In this document: piece by piece, positions 6,899-12,967 of the stretch | Numbering within the stretch: the stretch's first letter is position 1 | Layout: every line of letters starts with the position of its first letter | NCBI GenBank assembly: GCA_965652545.1 | Contig: CBFGWV010000133.1 | Coordinates: forward strand, 1-12,967 | Direction of reading: 5' to 3' | DNA from: CBFGWV01 sp965652545 | GTDB taxonomy: Bacteria > Pseudomonadota > Gammaproteobacteria > Competibacterales > Competibacteraceae | DNA length: 12,967 nucleotides | The notes under the pieces: generated by a model | Databases searched by the model: none | What the model was told of the DNA's origin: nothing | The model's input: only the letters and a program-made list of their open reading frames with translations | Position numbers and translations under genes: made by a program

Positions 6899-7338
6899 TG
6901 GCGGGGCTGGTCCCGTTTCTCGTCCTGCTCGCCGTCGTTGTCGTCAGCTTGCCGTTGCTGCCACGCCTGAGCGGTTGGACGATCCTGGCGGCGCGGTTTG
7001 CCAGCCCGGCCCCGCGCGAATCGATGGGGCGCACCAGTGTGCAACTGGGCGAGGGCTGGTTGCCCATGCGCTACCGCCGCTTCAAGGCCGGTTGCGATGC
7101 GCAGGCGCTGTGGATCACGCCCATCTGGCCGCTGCGGCTCACTCACCCGCCACTGTTGATTCCCTGGTCGGCCATCGACAGCGTCGAGATTCGTCGCATG
7201 GGCTGGGTGGACGACACGATCGTGCGTGTCACTGGGCCGGAGTCCCCACGCTTGGTGCTGCGCGGTGGTTTTGGCCAAGCGGTGTATGCGCTCTGGCAAC
7301 AGCGTGACCTGCCGCAGCCCGAATCGACCGTGGAATAG
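6898..7338 (+). CDS. Unrecognised membrane-anchored protein coupled to rho
   Basis: I do not recognise this gene. It encodes 146 residues: a strong N-terminal hydrophobic helix at about 4-22 (LVPFLVLLAVVVVSLPLL), short of charged residues, followed by a soluble part of about 120 residues with alternating beta-like stretches, such as LWITPIWPLRL (71-81), LLIPWSAIDSVEIRR (86-100) and DTIVRVTG (106-113). The pattern of a strand, IPW, then a strand resembles a small PH-like or bPH barrel, but this is only an impression. The N-terminus could be a signal anchor. ATG 6898 overlaps the rho TGA by one base, and GC-rich codon use matches its neighbours. It is real by coupling and codon use; its function is unknown. 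Confidence 0.7.
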   Translation: MAGLVPFLVLLAVVVVSLPLLPRLSGWTILAARFASPAPRESMGRTSVQLGEGWLPMRYRRFKAGCDAQALWITPIWPLRLTHPPLLIPWSAIDSVEIRRMGWVDDTIVRVTGPESPRLVLRGGFGQAVYALWQQRDLPQPESTVE

Positions 7339-7352
7339 GCTGCGGTCATAAT
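7324..7352 (+). promoter_or_regulatory. Candidate promoter for the yebE-like gene
   Basis: TCGACC at 7324-7329 (4 of 6 to TTGACA) and CATAAT at 7347-7352 (5 of 6 to TATAAT) are exactly 17 bases apart. The -35 lies in the last codons of the upstream gene and the -10 just after its stop, so the yebE-like gene could be transcribed apart from rho. Confidence 0.45.
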
Positions 7353-7389
7353 CCGCCGTACATTCACTACGCCTGCGGAGAGCCACCTC

Positions 7390-8049
7390 ATGAACGCGAA
7401 GTCATTACTCGACCAATTACTGCGCTCGGGCCAGTCCATGCTGAACGAGCGCGGCCGTTCCGGCAGCGGGTTGGGCGGCATGGGTGGCGGTGCGCTCGCC
7501 GGCGGTGCGCTGGCCATGCTGCTGGGCAGTCGTTCGGGCCGCAAGTTGGGCGGTGCCGCCCTCAAGTACGGCAGTCTGGCGGCTTTGGGTGCCCTGGCCT
7601 ATCGCGCCTACAACGATTGGCAACAACAACAGTCGGCGGGCGGATCGCTGCGCGCCCATGCGGAGCCGCAGACGGTGGATCGCTTGCCGGCGCCGCAGGT
7701 CGAAGCGCACAGCCGTGCGATTCTGGCCGCCCTGGTCGCTGCGGCGAAGGCCGATGGCCATATCGATGTACGCGAGCGCGGGCTGATCGAAGACGAACTG
7801 GGTAAGCTCGACAACGACCCCGCCACCCGCCAATGGCTGCATGACGAGTTGGAGAAGCCGCTCGACCCCGCGGAGGTCGCCCGCCTGGGCGATTCGCCTG
7901 AGCTTGCCAGCGAGATGTATCTGGCCAGCCGGCTGATGGTGGATCAGCAGAATTTCATGGAACGCACTTATCTGGACGAGTTGGCGCGCTGCCTCAAACT
8001 GGATCCAGACCTGCGCACCCGTCTGGATGCGCAGATCGACGCCGGCTGA
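7390..8049 (+). CDS. YebE-like inner-membrane protein (DUF533, TerB-like C-terminal domain)
   Basis: A 219-residue protein of the DUF533/YebE family, whose biochemical role is not established. Residues 1-22 form an amphipathic start (MNAKSLLDQLLRSGQ), residues about 24-75 are a Gly/Ala-rich hydrophobic region (GGALAGGALAMLLGS, then LGGAALKYGSLAALGALAYRAY) that would insert in the inner membrane, and a Gln/Gly linker leads to a helical TerB-like domain at about 103-215 with the usual acidic pattern ILAALVAAAKADGHIDVRER. GGAG at 7377-7380 lies 9 bases before the ATG as Shine-Dalgarno. It has a likely promoter of its own and ends only 7 bases from the end of the convergent purD. In E. coli yebE belongs to envelope-stress responses, but nothing in the sequence proves that here. 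Confidence 0.88.
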   Translation: MNAKSLLDQLLRSGQSMLNERGRSGSGLGGMGGGALAGGALAMLLGSRSGRKLGGAALKYGSLAALGALAYRAYNDWQQQQSAGGSLRAHAEPQTVDRLPAPQVEAHSRAILAALVAAAKADGHIDVRERGLIEDELGKLDNDPATRQWLHDELEKPLDPAEVARLGDSPELASEMYLASRLMVDQQNFMERTYLDELARCLKLDPDLRTRLDAQIDAG

Positions 8050-8056
8050 GGGCCGC

Positions 8057-9337
8057 TCAGCGGGCCAACGCGCGCCAACCGATGTCGCGGCGGTAGAACG
8101 CACCTGCCCAACGAATCCCTGCGCATGCAGCGTATGCGCGCTCGCAGGCGTCCCGCAGGTCGTCACCCAGCGCGGTGACGCACAGCACCCGTCCACCGTT
8201 GGTGACCACGGCGTCGCTCTCGGCGCGGGTGCCGGCCTGAAAGACCTCTACATCGGGTGAGGCATCGCAGGTGTCCAATCCGTCGATCGGGTCACCCTTG
8301 CGCACGGTACCTGGATAGCCGTCTGCCGCCATGACCACGCCCACGGCGGGCCGTGGGTCCCACTGTGCCGTTTGCGTGTCCAGACGGCCGTCCATCGCTG
8401 CCATCAGGTGATCGACCAGGTCCGAGCGCAGGCGCATCAGCACCGGCTGGGTCTCGGGATCGCCAAAACGGCAGTTGAACTCCACCACCCGCGGGTTGCC
8501 GTCGCCGTCGATCATCAGGCCGGCGTAGAGGAAGCCGACATAGGGGCTGCCGTCGGCGATCATGCCCTGGACCACCGGCTGGATCACGCGGGTCATGATC
8601 CGCTGGTGGACCTCATCGGTGACCACCGGGGCCGGCGAATACGCCCCCATGCCCCCGGTGTTGGGGCCGGTATCGCCGTCGCCCACCCGCTTGTGGTCCT
8701 GGCTGGAGGCCATGGGCAGCACATGCTCACCATCGACCATGACGATGAAGCTGGCCTCCTCGCCGGCCATGAACTCTTCGATCACCACCCGGCTGCCGGC
8801 GGCGCCGAAGGCATTGCCCGCCAACATGTCGTGCACCGCCGCCCTGGCCGTATCCAGCGTCTCGGCCACAACCACGCCCTTGCCGGCGGCGAGCCCATCG
8901 GCCTTGACCACCACGGGCGCCCCCAGCGTATCGAGAAACGCCAGCGCCGGCTCGACCTCGGTGAAGACACCGTAGGCGGCCGTCGGAATGCCGTGGCGCG
9001 CCATGAAATCCTTGGCGAAGGCCTTGGAGCCCTCCAGCCGTGCCGCCGCTGCGGTGGGTCCGAAGATGGCCAGGCCGGCGGCGCGGAAGCGGTCGACAAT
9101 GCCTGCGACCAGGGGCGCTTCCGGACCGACGACGGTCAGATCGATGGTCTGCTCACGGGCAAAAGCCAGCAACGCATCGATATCCTCGGGCTCGATGGCC
9201 ACGTTCTCGACCTTCCGCTCGGCAGCGGTTCCGGGGTTGCCGGGGGCCACGAACACCTGTGTGGTGCGAGCCGACCGGGCAAGTGCCCAGGCCAGCGCGT
9301 GCTCGCGGCCGCCGCCGCCGATAACCAGTATCTTCAT
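8057..9337 (-). CDS. purD: PurD, phosphoribosylamine-glycine ligase (GAR synthetase)
   Basis: Joins glycine to phosphoribosylamine using ATP, the second step of purine synthesis, in the cytoplasm. The 426-residue protein matches the family length (E. coli 429). It starts with the PurD signature MKILVIGGGGREHALAWAL; the ATP-grasp domain follows, with KADGLAAGKGVVVA (145-158), the glycine-rich GPNTGGMGAYSPAP (224-237) and the metal-binding EFNCRFGDPETQ (286-297). The C-terminal domain is complete. I chose ATG 9337 by this N-terminus, with GAGG about 8 bases upstream; an in-frame start 21 codons earlier would run back into purH. It follows purH by 10 bases, the purHD operon order seen in E. coli. 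Confidence 0.97.
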   Translation of the reverse strand: MKILVIGGGGREHALAWALARSARTTQVFVAPGNPGTAAERKVENVAIEPEDIDALLAFAREQTIDLTVVGPEAPLVAGIVDRFRAAGLAIFGPTAAAARLEGSKAFAKDFMARHGIPTAAYGVFTEVEPALAFLDTLGAPVVVKADGLAAGKGVVVAETLDTARAAVHDMLAGNAFGAAGSRVVIEEFMAGEEASFIVMVDGEHVLPMASSQDHKRVGDGDTGPNTGGMGAYSPAPVVTDEVHQRIMTRVIQPVVQGMIADGSPYVGFLYAGLMIDGDGNPRVVEFNCRFGDPETQPVLMRLRSDLVDHLMAAMDGRLDTQTAQWDPRPAVGVVMAADGYPGTVRKGDPIDGLDTCDASPDVEVFQAGTRAESDAVVTNGGRVLCVTALGDDLRDACERAYAACAGIRWAGAFYRRDIGWRALAR

Positions 9338-9347
9338 GAGTCCGCCC

Positions 9348-10922
9348 TCAATGCCGGAAGTGGCGCATGCCGGTGAACACCATGGCCAGCCCGTGCTCAT
9401 CCGCCGCGGCGATCACCTCGTCGTCGCGCAGCGAACCGCCCGGCTGGATCACTGCGGCGATACCGGCGGCCGCCGCGGCATCGATGCCGTCGCGGAAGGG
9501 GAAGAACGCATCCGAGGCCATAACCGCACCCTTGACCACCAAGCCGGCATGCTCGGCTTTGATGGCGGCGATACGCGCCGAGTTGATCCGGCTCATCTGC
9601 CCGGCGCCCACACCGATGGTCATGCCTCCGCGGCCATAGACGATGGCATTGGATTTGACGAACTTGGCCACCTTCCAGGCAAAGACGAGATCGGCCATTT
9701 CGGCATCGCTGGGTGCCCGCCGGCTGACCACCTTAAAGGCGTCGGCCAGCGGCAGATCGGCATCCTGCACGAGCAAGCCGCCGTTGACTTGCTTCACCTC
9801 GCGCCGGGGGGCGGCGTCCGCCGGCCAGGCACCGCAGGCGAGTAGACGCACATTGGGTTTGGACTGGGCGATGGCAACAGCGTCGGTGTCGATACTCGGG
9901 GCGACGATCACCTCGACGAACTGGCGCTCGATGATCGCGCGGGCGGTGTCCGCATCCAGGGCCTGATTGAACGCGATGATGCCGCCGAAGGCGGACTCCG
10001 GATCGGTCGAGTACGCCCGCTCGTAGGCCTCGAACAGGTTGGCGCCGGTGGCGACACCGCAGGGGTTGGCATGTTTGACGATGACACAGGCGGGTGCATC
10101 GCCGAACTGCTTTACGCATTCCAGCGCGGCATCGGTGTCGGCGATGTTGTTGTACGACAAGGCCTTGCCGGCGAGTTGCCGGGCGGTGGCCACCGAGGCC
10201 TCGGCGTGCGCCGGATCGACGTAGAAGGCGGCCTTCTGGTGCGGGTTCTCGCCGTAGCGCAGCGCCTGGGTTTTGGTCAGTTGCACGTTGAAGGTGCGGG
10301 CGAAGCCGTCCTTGCCGTCGCCGACCTGGCGGCCCAGGTAGTTGGCGATCATGCCGTCGTAGCGGGCGGTGTGCTCGAAGGTCTTTACGGCCAGATCGAA
10401 GCGCGTCGCCGCGCTGATCCGCCCCTCGTCGGCCTGCATCTCCGCCAGCACGCGGGTGTAATCAGCGGCATTTACGATGACCGCCACGCCGGCGTGGTTC
10501 TTGGCCGCCGCACGCAGCATGGTGGGGCCGCCGATGTCGATGTTCTCGATCGCAGTGGGCAGGTCGCAGTCTGGCCGCGCGACGGTCGCCTCAAACGGAT
10601 ACAGGTTGACCACCACGAGGTCGATCGGCTCGATGCCGTGCTCGGCCATGACCGCTTCGTCCACTCCGCGCCGCCCCAGCAACCCGCCGTGGATCTTCGG
10701 GTGCAAGGTCTTGACCCTGCCATCCATCATCTCGGGGAAGCCGGTGTAGGCGGACACTTCGGTCACCGGCAAGCCGCTGTCGGCCAACAGCCGGGCGGTG
10801 CCACCGGTGGACAGCAGTTCCACGCCATAGTCCTGCAGGGCGCGGGCGAAGTCCACCACGCCGGTCTTGTCGGACACACTGATGAGCGCCCGGCGGGGAC
10901 GGATAGGGGCTTGGTCGATCAT
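9348..10922 (-). CDS. purH: PurH, bifunctional AICAR transformylase / IMP cyclohydrolase
   Basis: Carries out the last two steps of IMP synthesis: formylation of AICAR and ring closure. The 524-residue product is close to the 529 of E. coli. Residues 1-150 are the MGS-like cyclohydrolase domain, with SVSDKTGVVDFAR (15-27) and LLSTGGTARLL (37-47). The transformylase domain follows, with RYGENPHQKAAFY (222-234), the catalytic Lys-His in VKHANPCGVATG (282-293), KSNAIVYGRGGMTIGVGAGQ (423-442) and the family ending TGMRHFRH. ATG 10922 was chosen from homology (ISVSDKTG begins near residue 14); a 33-codon upstream extension is open but non-homologous in appearance. No strong Shine-Dalgarno is visible. 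AICAR from HisF feeds this enzyme, linking the two ends of the window metabolically. Confidence 0.97.
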   Translation of the reverse strand: MIDQAPIRPRRALISVSDKTGVVDFARALQDYGVELLSTGGTARLLADSGLPVTEVSAYTGFPEMMDGRVKTLHPKIHGGLLGRRGVDEAVMAEHGIEPIDLVVVNLYPFEATVARPDCDLPTAIENIDIGGPTMLRAAAKNHAGVAVIVNAADYTRVLAEMQADEGRISAATRFDLAVKTFEHTARYDGMIANYLGRQVGDGKDGFARTFNVQLTKTQALRYGENPHQKAAFYVDPAHAEASVATARQLAGKALSYNNIADTDAALECVKQFGDAPACVIVKHANPCGVATGANLFEAYERAYSTDPESAFGGIIAFNQALDADTARAIIERQFVEVIVAPSIDTDAVAIAQSKPNVRLLACGAWPADAAPRREVKQVNGGLLVQDADLPLADAFKVVSRRAPSDAEMADLVFAWKVAKFVKSNAIVYGRGGMTIGVGAGQMSRINSARIAAIKAEHAGLVVKGAVMASDAFFPFRDGIDAAAAAGIAAVIQPGGSLRDDEVIAAADEHGLAMVFTGMRHFRH

Positions 10923-10957
10923 GGGGCCGGTTTCTGGTGCTGGAACGAAGGCCGCGC

Positions 10958-10963
10958 AGTATA
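10958..10963 (-). promoter_or_regulatory. Candidate -10 element for purHD
   Basis: On the minus strand this reads TATACT, 5 of 6 to the -10 consensus, about 35 bases before the purH ATG and inside the 71-base comF-purH gap. The best -35 I could place (TTCCGA, 19 bases upstream) is weak. I found no convincing PurR-type operator next to it. It suggests purHD is not only read through from comF. Confidence 0.4.
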
Positions 10964-10993
10964 CCGAAATCGTCGCCAAATATCGGAAAAACG

Positions 10994-11686
10994 TCAGGAA
11001 TCCGGCGTCCGGGCGGCACACCAGACCACCACGTGCTCCACGCCGGCGCGGTGCAGCGCGACGGTCGCGGCCTCGGCTGTGGCGCCGGTGGTCATGACGT
11101 CGTCGACCAAGGCGACACGCCTGATACCGCCGGTATCGCGGGCAGCGAAGGCGCCGGCGAGATTACGCCGCCGCGCCCGGGCCTCGAGGCCGGTCTGCGC
11201 TGTGGTGGCCCGCTGGCGCACCAGCACACCTGGGCGCACAGGAACCCCTAAGCGTCGTCCCAGCACCCGCGACAGTTCAGACGACTGGTTGAACCCCCGC
11301 TCACGAAGGCGGCTGATGTGCAACGGGATGGGCACTAGGCAATCCGGTCGCGGTTCATTGCGCACCCGCTGGTACAGCAGCTCGCCCAGCACCGGTGCCG
11401 CGGCCAGTACGCCGCGGTATTTCAGTGCCAGCACCAGGGCAGCCGTTGGCGGCGCATAGTGCAAGGCGCAACGTGCAGCCGCGAACGGCGGCGGCCGGCG
11501 TAGGCAGTTGCCGCACAAGGCGGCAGGGGCGTGCAGCGGCCGTGCGCAGCGACTGCAAGCGGGGTCATTGGCCGGTAGCTCGCACCGGCAATCGGTGCAC
11601 AAAGCCAGATCGTACCCGGCATCCGCGTCACACAGCAGACAGGGTTGCGGCCCAAGAAGAGCATTTTTTAGCCAATTGTAAAGCAT
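10994..11686 (-). CDS. comF: ComF family protein (phosphoribosyltransferase-like)
   Basis: Member of the ComF/GntX family: a Cys-rich N-terminal zinc-finger-like region joined to a phosphoribosyltransferase fold. Family members are linked to DNA uptake in competent bacteria, but their exact reaction is not settled. In this 230-residue protein, cysteines at 16, 19, 30, 33, 35, 44, 47, 58 and 61 form the CxxC-rich part; VPIPLHISRLRERGFNQSSELS (118-139) is the ComF signature, and VALVDDVMTTGAT (191-203) is the PRPP-binding loop with its two aspartates. I chose ATG 11686 over ATG 11698 because GGAGG lies 5 bases before it; the longer form would start inside that site. It is divergent from the bioY operon, and in many gammaproteobacteria comF lies next to biotin genes. 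Confidence 0.92.
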   Translation of the reverse strand: MLYNWLKNALLGPQPCLLCDADAGYDLALCTDCRCELPANDPACSRCARPLHAPAALCGNCLRRPPPFAAARCALHYAPPTAALVLALKYRGVLAAAPVLGELLYQRVRNEPRPDCLVPIPLHISRLRERGFNQSSELSRVLGRRLGVPVRPGVLVRQRATTAQTGLEARARRRNLAGAFAARDTGGIRRVALVDDVMTTGATAEAATVALHRAGVEHVVVWCAARTPDS

Positions 11687-11709
11687 TGTAGCCTCCATGC
11701 CGTTGACAG
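11676..11709. promoter_or_regulatory. Candidate BirA (biotin repressor) operator
   Basis: TTGTAAAGC at 11676-11684 matches 8 of 9 bases of the E. coli BirA half-site TTGTAAACC, and CGTTGACAG at 11701-11709 matches 6 of 9 of GGTTTACAA. They are 16 bases apart, the spacing in the E. coli bio operator. The right half contains TTGACA, the likely -35 of the bioY operon, and the left half covers the comF start codon. Context (bioY 470 bases downstream) supports the call; the right half is only moderate. Confidence 0.4.
11692..11696 (-). promoter_or_regulatory. Shine-Dalgarno fixing the comF start
   Basis: Read on the minus strand this is GGAGG, followed by 5 bases and then ATG 11686. It decides between two in-frame ATGs 12 bases apart. 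It also lies within the 16-base spacer of the BirA-like site. Confidence 0.75.
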
Positions 11710-11732
11710 CGCGAAGCGCCCCCGCGCATTCT
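11703..11732 (+). promoter_or_regulatory. Candidate promoter for the bioY operon
   Basis: TTGACA at 11703-11708 is a perfect -35; CATTCT at 11727-11732, 18 bases on, is a weak -10 (3 of 6). Transcription would begin near 11739, ahead of both possible starts of the first gene. The -35 overlaps the candidate BirA half-site, so bound repressor would block RNA polymerase. Confidence 0.4.
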
Positions 11733-11763
11733 CCATGGCACGCATTCTATCGCTGAGCCAGCC

Positions 11764-12174
11764 ATGTCGGAGCGCATACTCCCCGCCGCATCGAGCCGCC
11801 GATCCGCCGCCATCATGGATATCGGCAATATCGTGGCCGTGGTCATCGCGCCATTGATCATTTTCTGGTTCGGCGCCTCCATGCTGGTCTACGCGCTCAA
11901 CCGGCACCACCCCGACCCGCGTGTGGGCCATTACACCCAGTGGGCCGCGTACCGCTTCTATGGCGTCACCGGCTTCTTCCTCGCAGCGGCCACCTTCATC
12001 CCTGGGGGCGGCTGGCAGTACTACCTATGGGCATGGATCGCGGCGGTGCTGGTGATCGTGCCCTGGTCGGTTTACCAGCTTGTCCACATCGCTCGCGAGC
12101 CGTGGCGCGACCTGCCGCTGCCCGAGCCTGAACATTTCGAACCCTCCAACACCACCCGGAGCGACAATCCATGA
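11764..12174 (+). CDS. Unrecognised three-helix inner-membrane protein overlapping bioY
   Basis: I do not recognise this family. The 136-residue product has three probable transmembrane helices at about 20-45 (NIVAVVIAPLIIFWFGASML), 62-80 (AYRFYGVTGFFLAAATFI) and 85-108 (QYYLWAWIAAVLVIVPW), with a conserved-looking hydrophilic loop NRHHPDPRVGHYTQW between the first two and an acidic, Pro-rich tail. The start is uncertain: ATG 11764 gives the full length; ATG 11815 gives 119 residues starting MDIGNIVAV, right at the first helix. Neither has a clear Shine-Dalgarno. Its stop overlaps the bioY start (ATGA), so the two are translated together. It could be an accessory to BioY, but that is inferred only from coupling. 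Confidence 0.7.
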   Translation: MSERILPAASSRRSAAIMDIGNIVAVVIAPLIIFWFGASMLVYALNRHHPDPRVGHYTQWAAYRFYGVTGFFLAAATFIPGGGWQYYLWAWIAAVLVIVPWSVYQLVHIAREPWRDLPLPEPEHFEPSNTTRSDNP

Positions 12175-12749
12175 GTACCACTGCCACGCTGCCCGCCCTG
12201 GCCCAGGTCTGGGCCCACCGAACCGACCGGCCGCTGCTGCGCCAGATCGCCTTGGTCGTGGCCGGCATTGCCCTGATGACCGCCAGCGCCAAGATCCAGG
12301 TGCCGTTCTGGCCCGTGCCCATGACCATGCAGACGTATGTAGTGCTGGTACTGGGCCTGGCCTACGGGGGCGGCCTGGGGTTGGCCACCATGCTGGGTTA
12401 TTTGGCCGTCGGCGCCGCGGGCCTGCCGGTATTCGCCAGCGGTGGTGGGTTGGCGTATTTCTCCGGTCCCACGGCCGGTTATCTCCTCGGCTTCGCCGTT
12501 GCCGCAGCCGTTCTCGGCAGCCTGGCGCGACACGGATGGGGCCGTACACTGGGCAAGGCCTTGCTGGCCATGGTCCTCGGGCACGTCATCATCTTCGCCC
12601 TGGGCGTGGCTTGGCTGAGTTACCTGTTCGGTCTGGATGCCGCGCTGGCCAACGGTCTGTACCCGTTCATCGCCGGCAGCATCCTGAAGACCGCCTTGGC
12701 CGCCGCGACCCTGCCCCTGGCCTGGAAACTGGTGGATCGCCGGCAATAA
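12171..12749 (+). CDS. bioY: BioY, biotin transporter substrate-binding (S) component
   Basis: Membrane protein that binds and imports biotin. The 192-residue product has about six hydrophobic helices and the BioY marks: KIQVPFWPVPMTMQT (41-55), LGLAYGGGLGLATMLGYLAVGAAGLPVF (61-88), FSGPTAGYLLGF (97-108) and a lysine in a SILKTAL segment (Lys173) near the C-terminus. No gene for an EcfA ATPase or EcfT partner is in the window; solitary BioY proteins are known, and shared ECF modules may lie elsewhere. GGAG at 12158-12161 serves as Shine-Dalgarno 9 bases before ATG 12171, and the start overlaps the upstream membrane gene by 4 bases. Control by BirA is suggested by the site at 11676-11709. Confidence 0.93.
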   Translation: MSTTATLPALAQVWAHRTDRPLLRQIALVVAGIALMTASAKIQVPFWPVPMTMQTYVVLVLGLAYGGGLGLATMLGYLAVGAAGLPVFASGGGLAYFSGPTAGYLLGFAVAAAVLGSLARHGWGRTLGKALLAMVLGHVIIFALGVAWLSYLFGLDAALANGLYPFIAGSILKTALAAATLPLAWKLVDRRQ

Positions 12750-12754
12750 GGGGT

Positions 12755-12773
12755 GCCAACCTGCGGGTTTGGC
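12755..12773 (+). terminator. Small stem-loop just after bioY (weak terminator candidate)
   Basis: GCCAACC (12755-12761) can pair with GGTTTGGC (12766-12773) with one bulged T around a 4-base loop, 5 bases after the bioY stop. The following bases (GCTGGTTTCCCC) are not a clean T-run, so termination here is uncertain and the larger inverted repeat downstream may do this job. Confidence 0.25.
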
Positions 12774-12785
12774 GCTGGTTTCCCC

Positions 12786-12901
12786 GCCCTTTCGGGCCGG
12801 GTGGGACGGGGTCAGACGCGCTGTGAATACATCCCTGTACGCTCGACGACCGCATCCCTGCGGCCGACGGTCTTCCCCCGTCCCACCCGGCCCGAAAGGG
12901 C
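12786..12901. repeat. 116-bp extragenic element bounded by perfect 26-bp inverted repeats
   Basis: Positions 12786-12811 (starting GCCCTTTCGGGCCGGG) are the exact reverse complement of 12876-12901 (ending CGGCCCGAAAGGGC). A second short match inside (CAGAC/GTCTT-side bases, 12814-12817 with 12870-12873) extends the stem after two mismatches. Each arm tip can itself fold: GCCC-TTTC-GGGC on the left and GCCC-GAAA-GGGC on the right. The 64-base centre holds two small hairpins that share the loop TCCC: TACA-TCCC-TGTA (12828-12839) and CCGCA-TCCC-TGCGG (12850-12863). It has no open reading frame of note and no target-site duplication that I can see. This looks like a dispersed extragenic repeat that may also end or protect the bioY transcript; only one copy is visible here. 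Confidence 0.7.
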
Positions 12902-12967
12902 TAGCAGCGGTGGCGCGTCAAGAGTCCTGCCGGAGATCCGACGCACACTGCGACGGAGTGCGCCAGG
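12902..12967. other. Unassigned 66 bp at the window end
   Basis: Nothing can be assigned. On the minus strand a frame is open from the window end to a TAG at 12901-12903, exactly at the edge of the inverted repeat (22 codons ending LLTRHRC), so a convergent gene could end here. On the plus strand a frame from GTG 12910 stays open to the end. Neither is long enough to judge. Confidence 0.2.

Noticed and set aside
8372..9376. Plus-strand open frame (334 codons) opposite purD
   Set aside because: Antisense to a complete PurD; His/Gly/Ala-rich translation without a family signature.
10923..11021. 33-codon N-terminal extension of purH
   Set aside because: PurH homologues begin shortly before ISVSDKTG, the extension covers the likely -10 element, and it overlaps the end of comF.
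10071..11459. Long plus-strand open frame (462 codons) opposite purH and comF
   Set aside because: It is antisense to purH and the 3' half of comF, both of which carry full family motifs. Its translation is low-complexity Gly/Val/Ala/Arg/His with no recognisable domain, as expected opposite GC-rich coding sequence.
12080..12826. Plus-strand open frame (248 codons) overlapping bioY
   Set aside because: Different frame from bioY, whose helices and PVPMTMQT motif are clear; the translation is Arg/Pro/Gly-rich with no domain.
1..12967. Search by eye for CRISPR arrays, insertion sequences, phage genes, toxin-antitoxin pairs, tRNA or rRNA
   Set aside because: No regularly spaced direct repeats, transposase or integrase motifs, or structured RNA genes were seen; nearly all sequence is accounted for by housekeeping genes.

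Overview
The window looks like core chromosome of a GC-rich gammaproteobacterium. The main evidence is gene order: rhlB divergent from trxA-rho is the arrangement known from Escherichia coli and many other gammaproteobacteria, and the his-tat junction and the purH-purD pair fit the same group. The proteins read as close relatives of E. coli RhlB, TrxA, Rho, TatC and PurH. High GC with GC-rich third codon positions argues against an enteric bacterium. I cannot fix the genus from sequence alone.

Layout, left to right. (1) Positions 1-3504, plus strand: the 3' end of hisF, then hisI and hisE (histidine biosynthesis), tatA-tatB-tatC (Tat protein export) and a patatin-like phospholipase. Spacing is tight or overlapping throughout, so this is probably one transcription unit that began before the window. 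(2) Positions 3567-4856, minus strand: the DEAD-box RNA helicase rhlB, convergent with the patatin gene across a small stem-loop. (3) Positions 4857-8049, plus strand: a shared divergent control region, trxA, a structured leader, rho, an unrecognised membrane-anchored protein coupled to rho, and a YebE/DUF533 protein with its own likely promoter. (4) Positions 8057-11686, minus strand: comF, then purH and purD; purH has its own likely -10 element. (5) Positions 11764-12749, plus strand: a small three-helix membrane protein of unknown function overlapping bioY, the biotin-uptake S component. (6) Positions 12750-12967: intergenic sequence dominated by a 116-bp element bounded by a perfect 26-bp inverted repeat.

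Most genes are housekeeping. The less ordinary material lies between them. The trxA-rho leader has a long hairpin, then a G-poor C/U-rich tract like a Rho-loading site, and a rho start with no Shine-Dalgarno but a run of seven C; together these suggest Rho autoregulation. The comF/bioY divergent region holds a BirA-operator-like half-site pair spaced exactly 16 bp, whose right half contains the -35 of the probable bioY promoter. The terminal inverted-repeat element looks like a dispersed extragenic repeat. Two genes, at 6898-7338 and 11764-12174, have no function I can name, and their coupling to rho and bioY is the best clue to what they do. I saw no phage, insertion sequence, CRISPR array, toxin-antitoxin pair or RNA gene.
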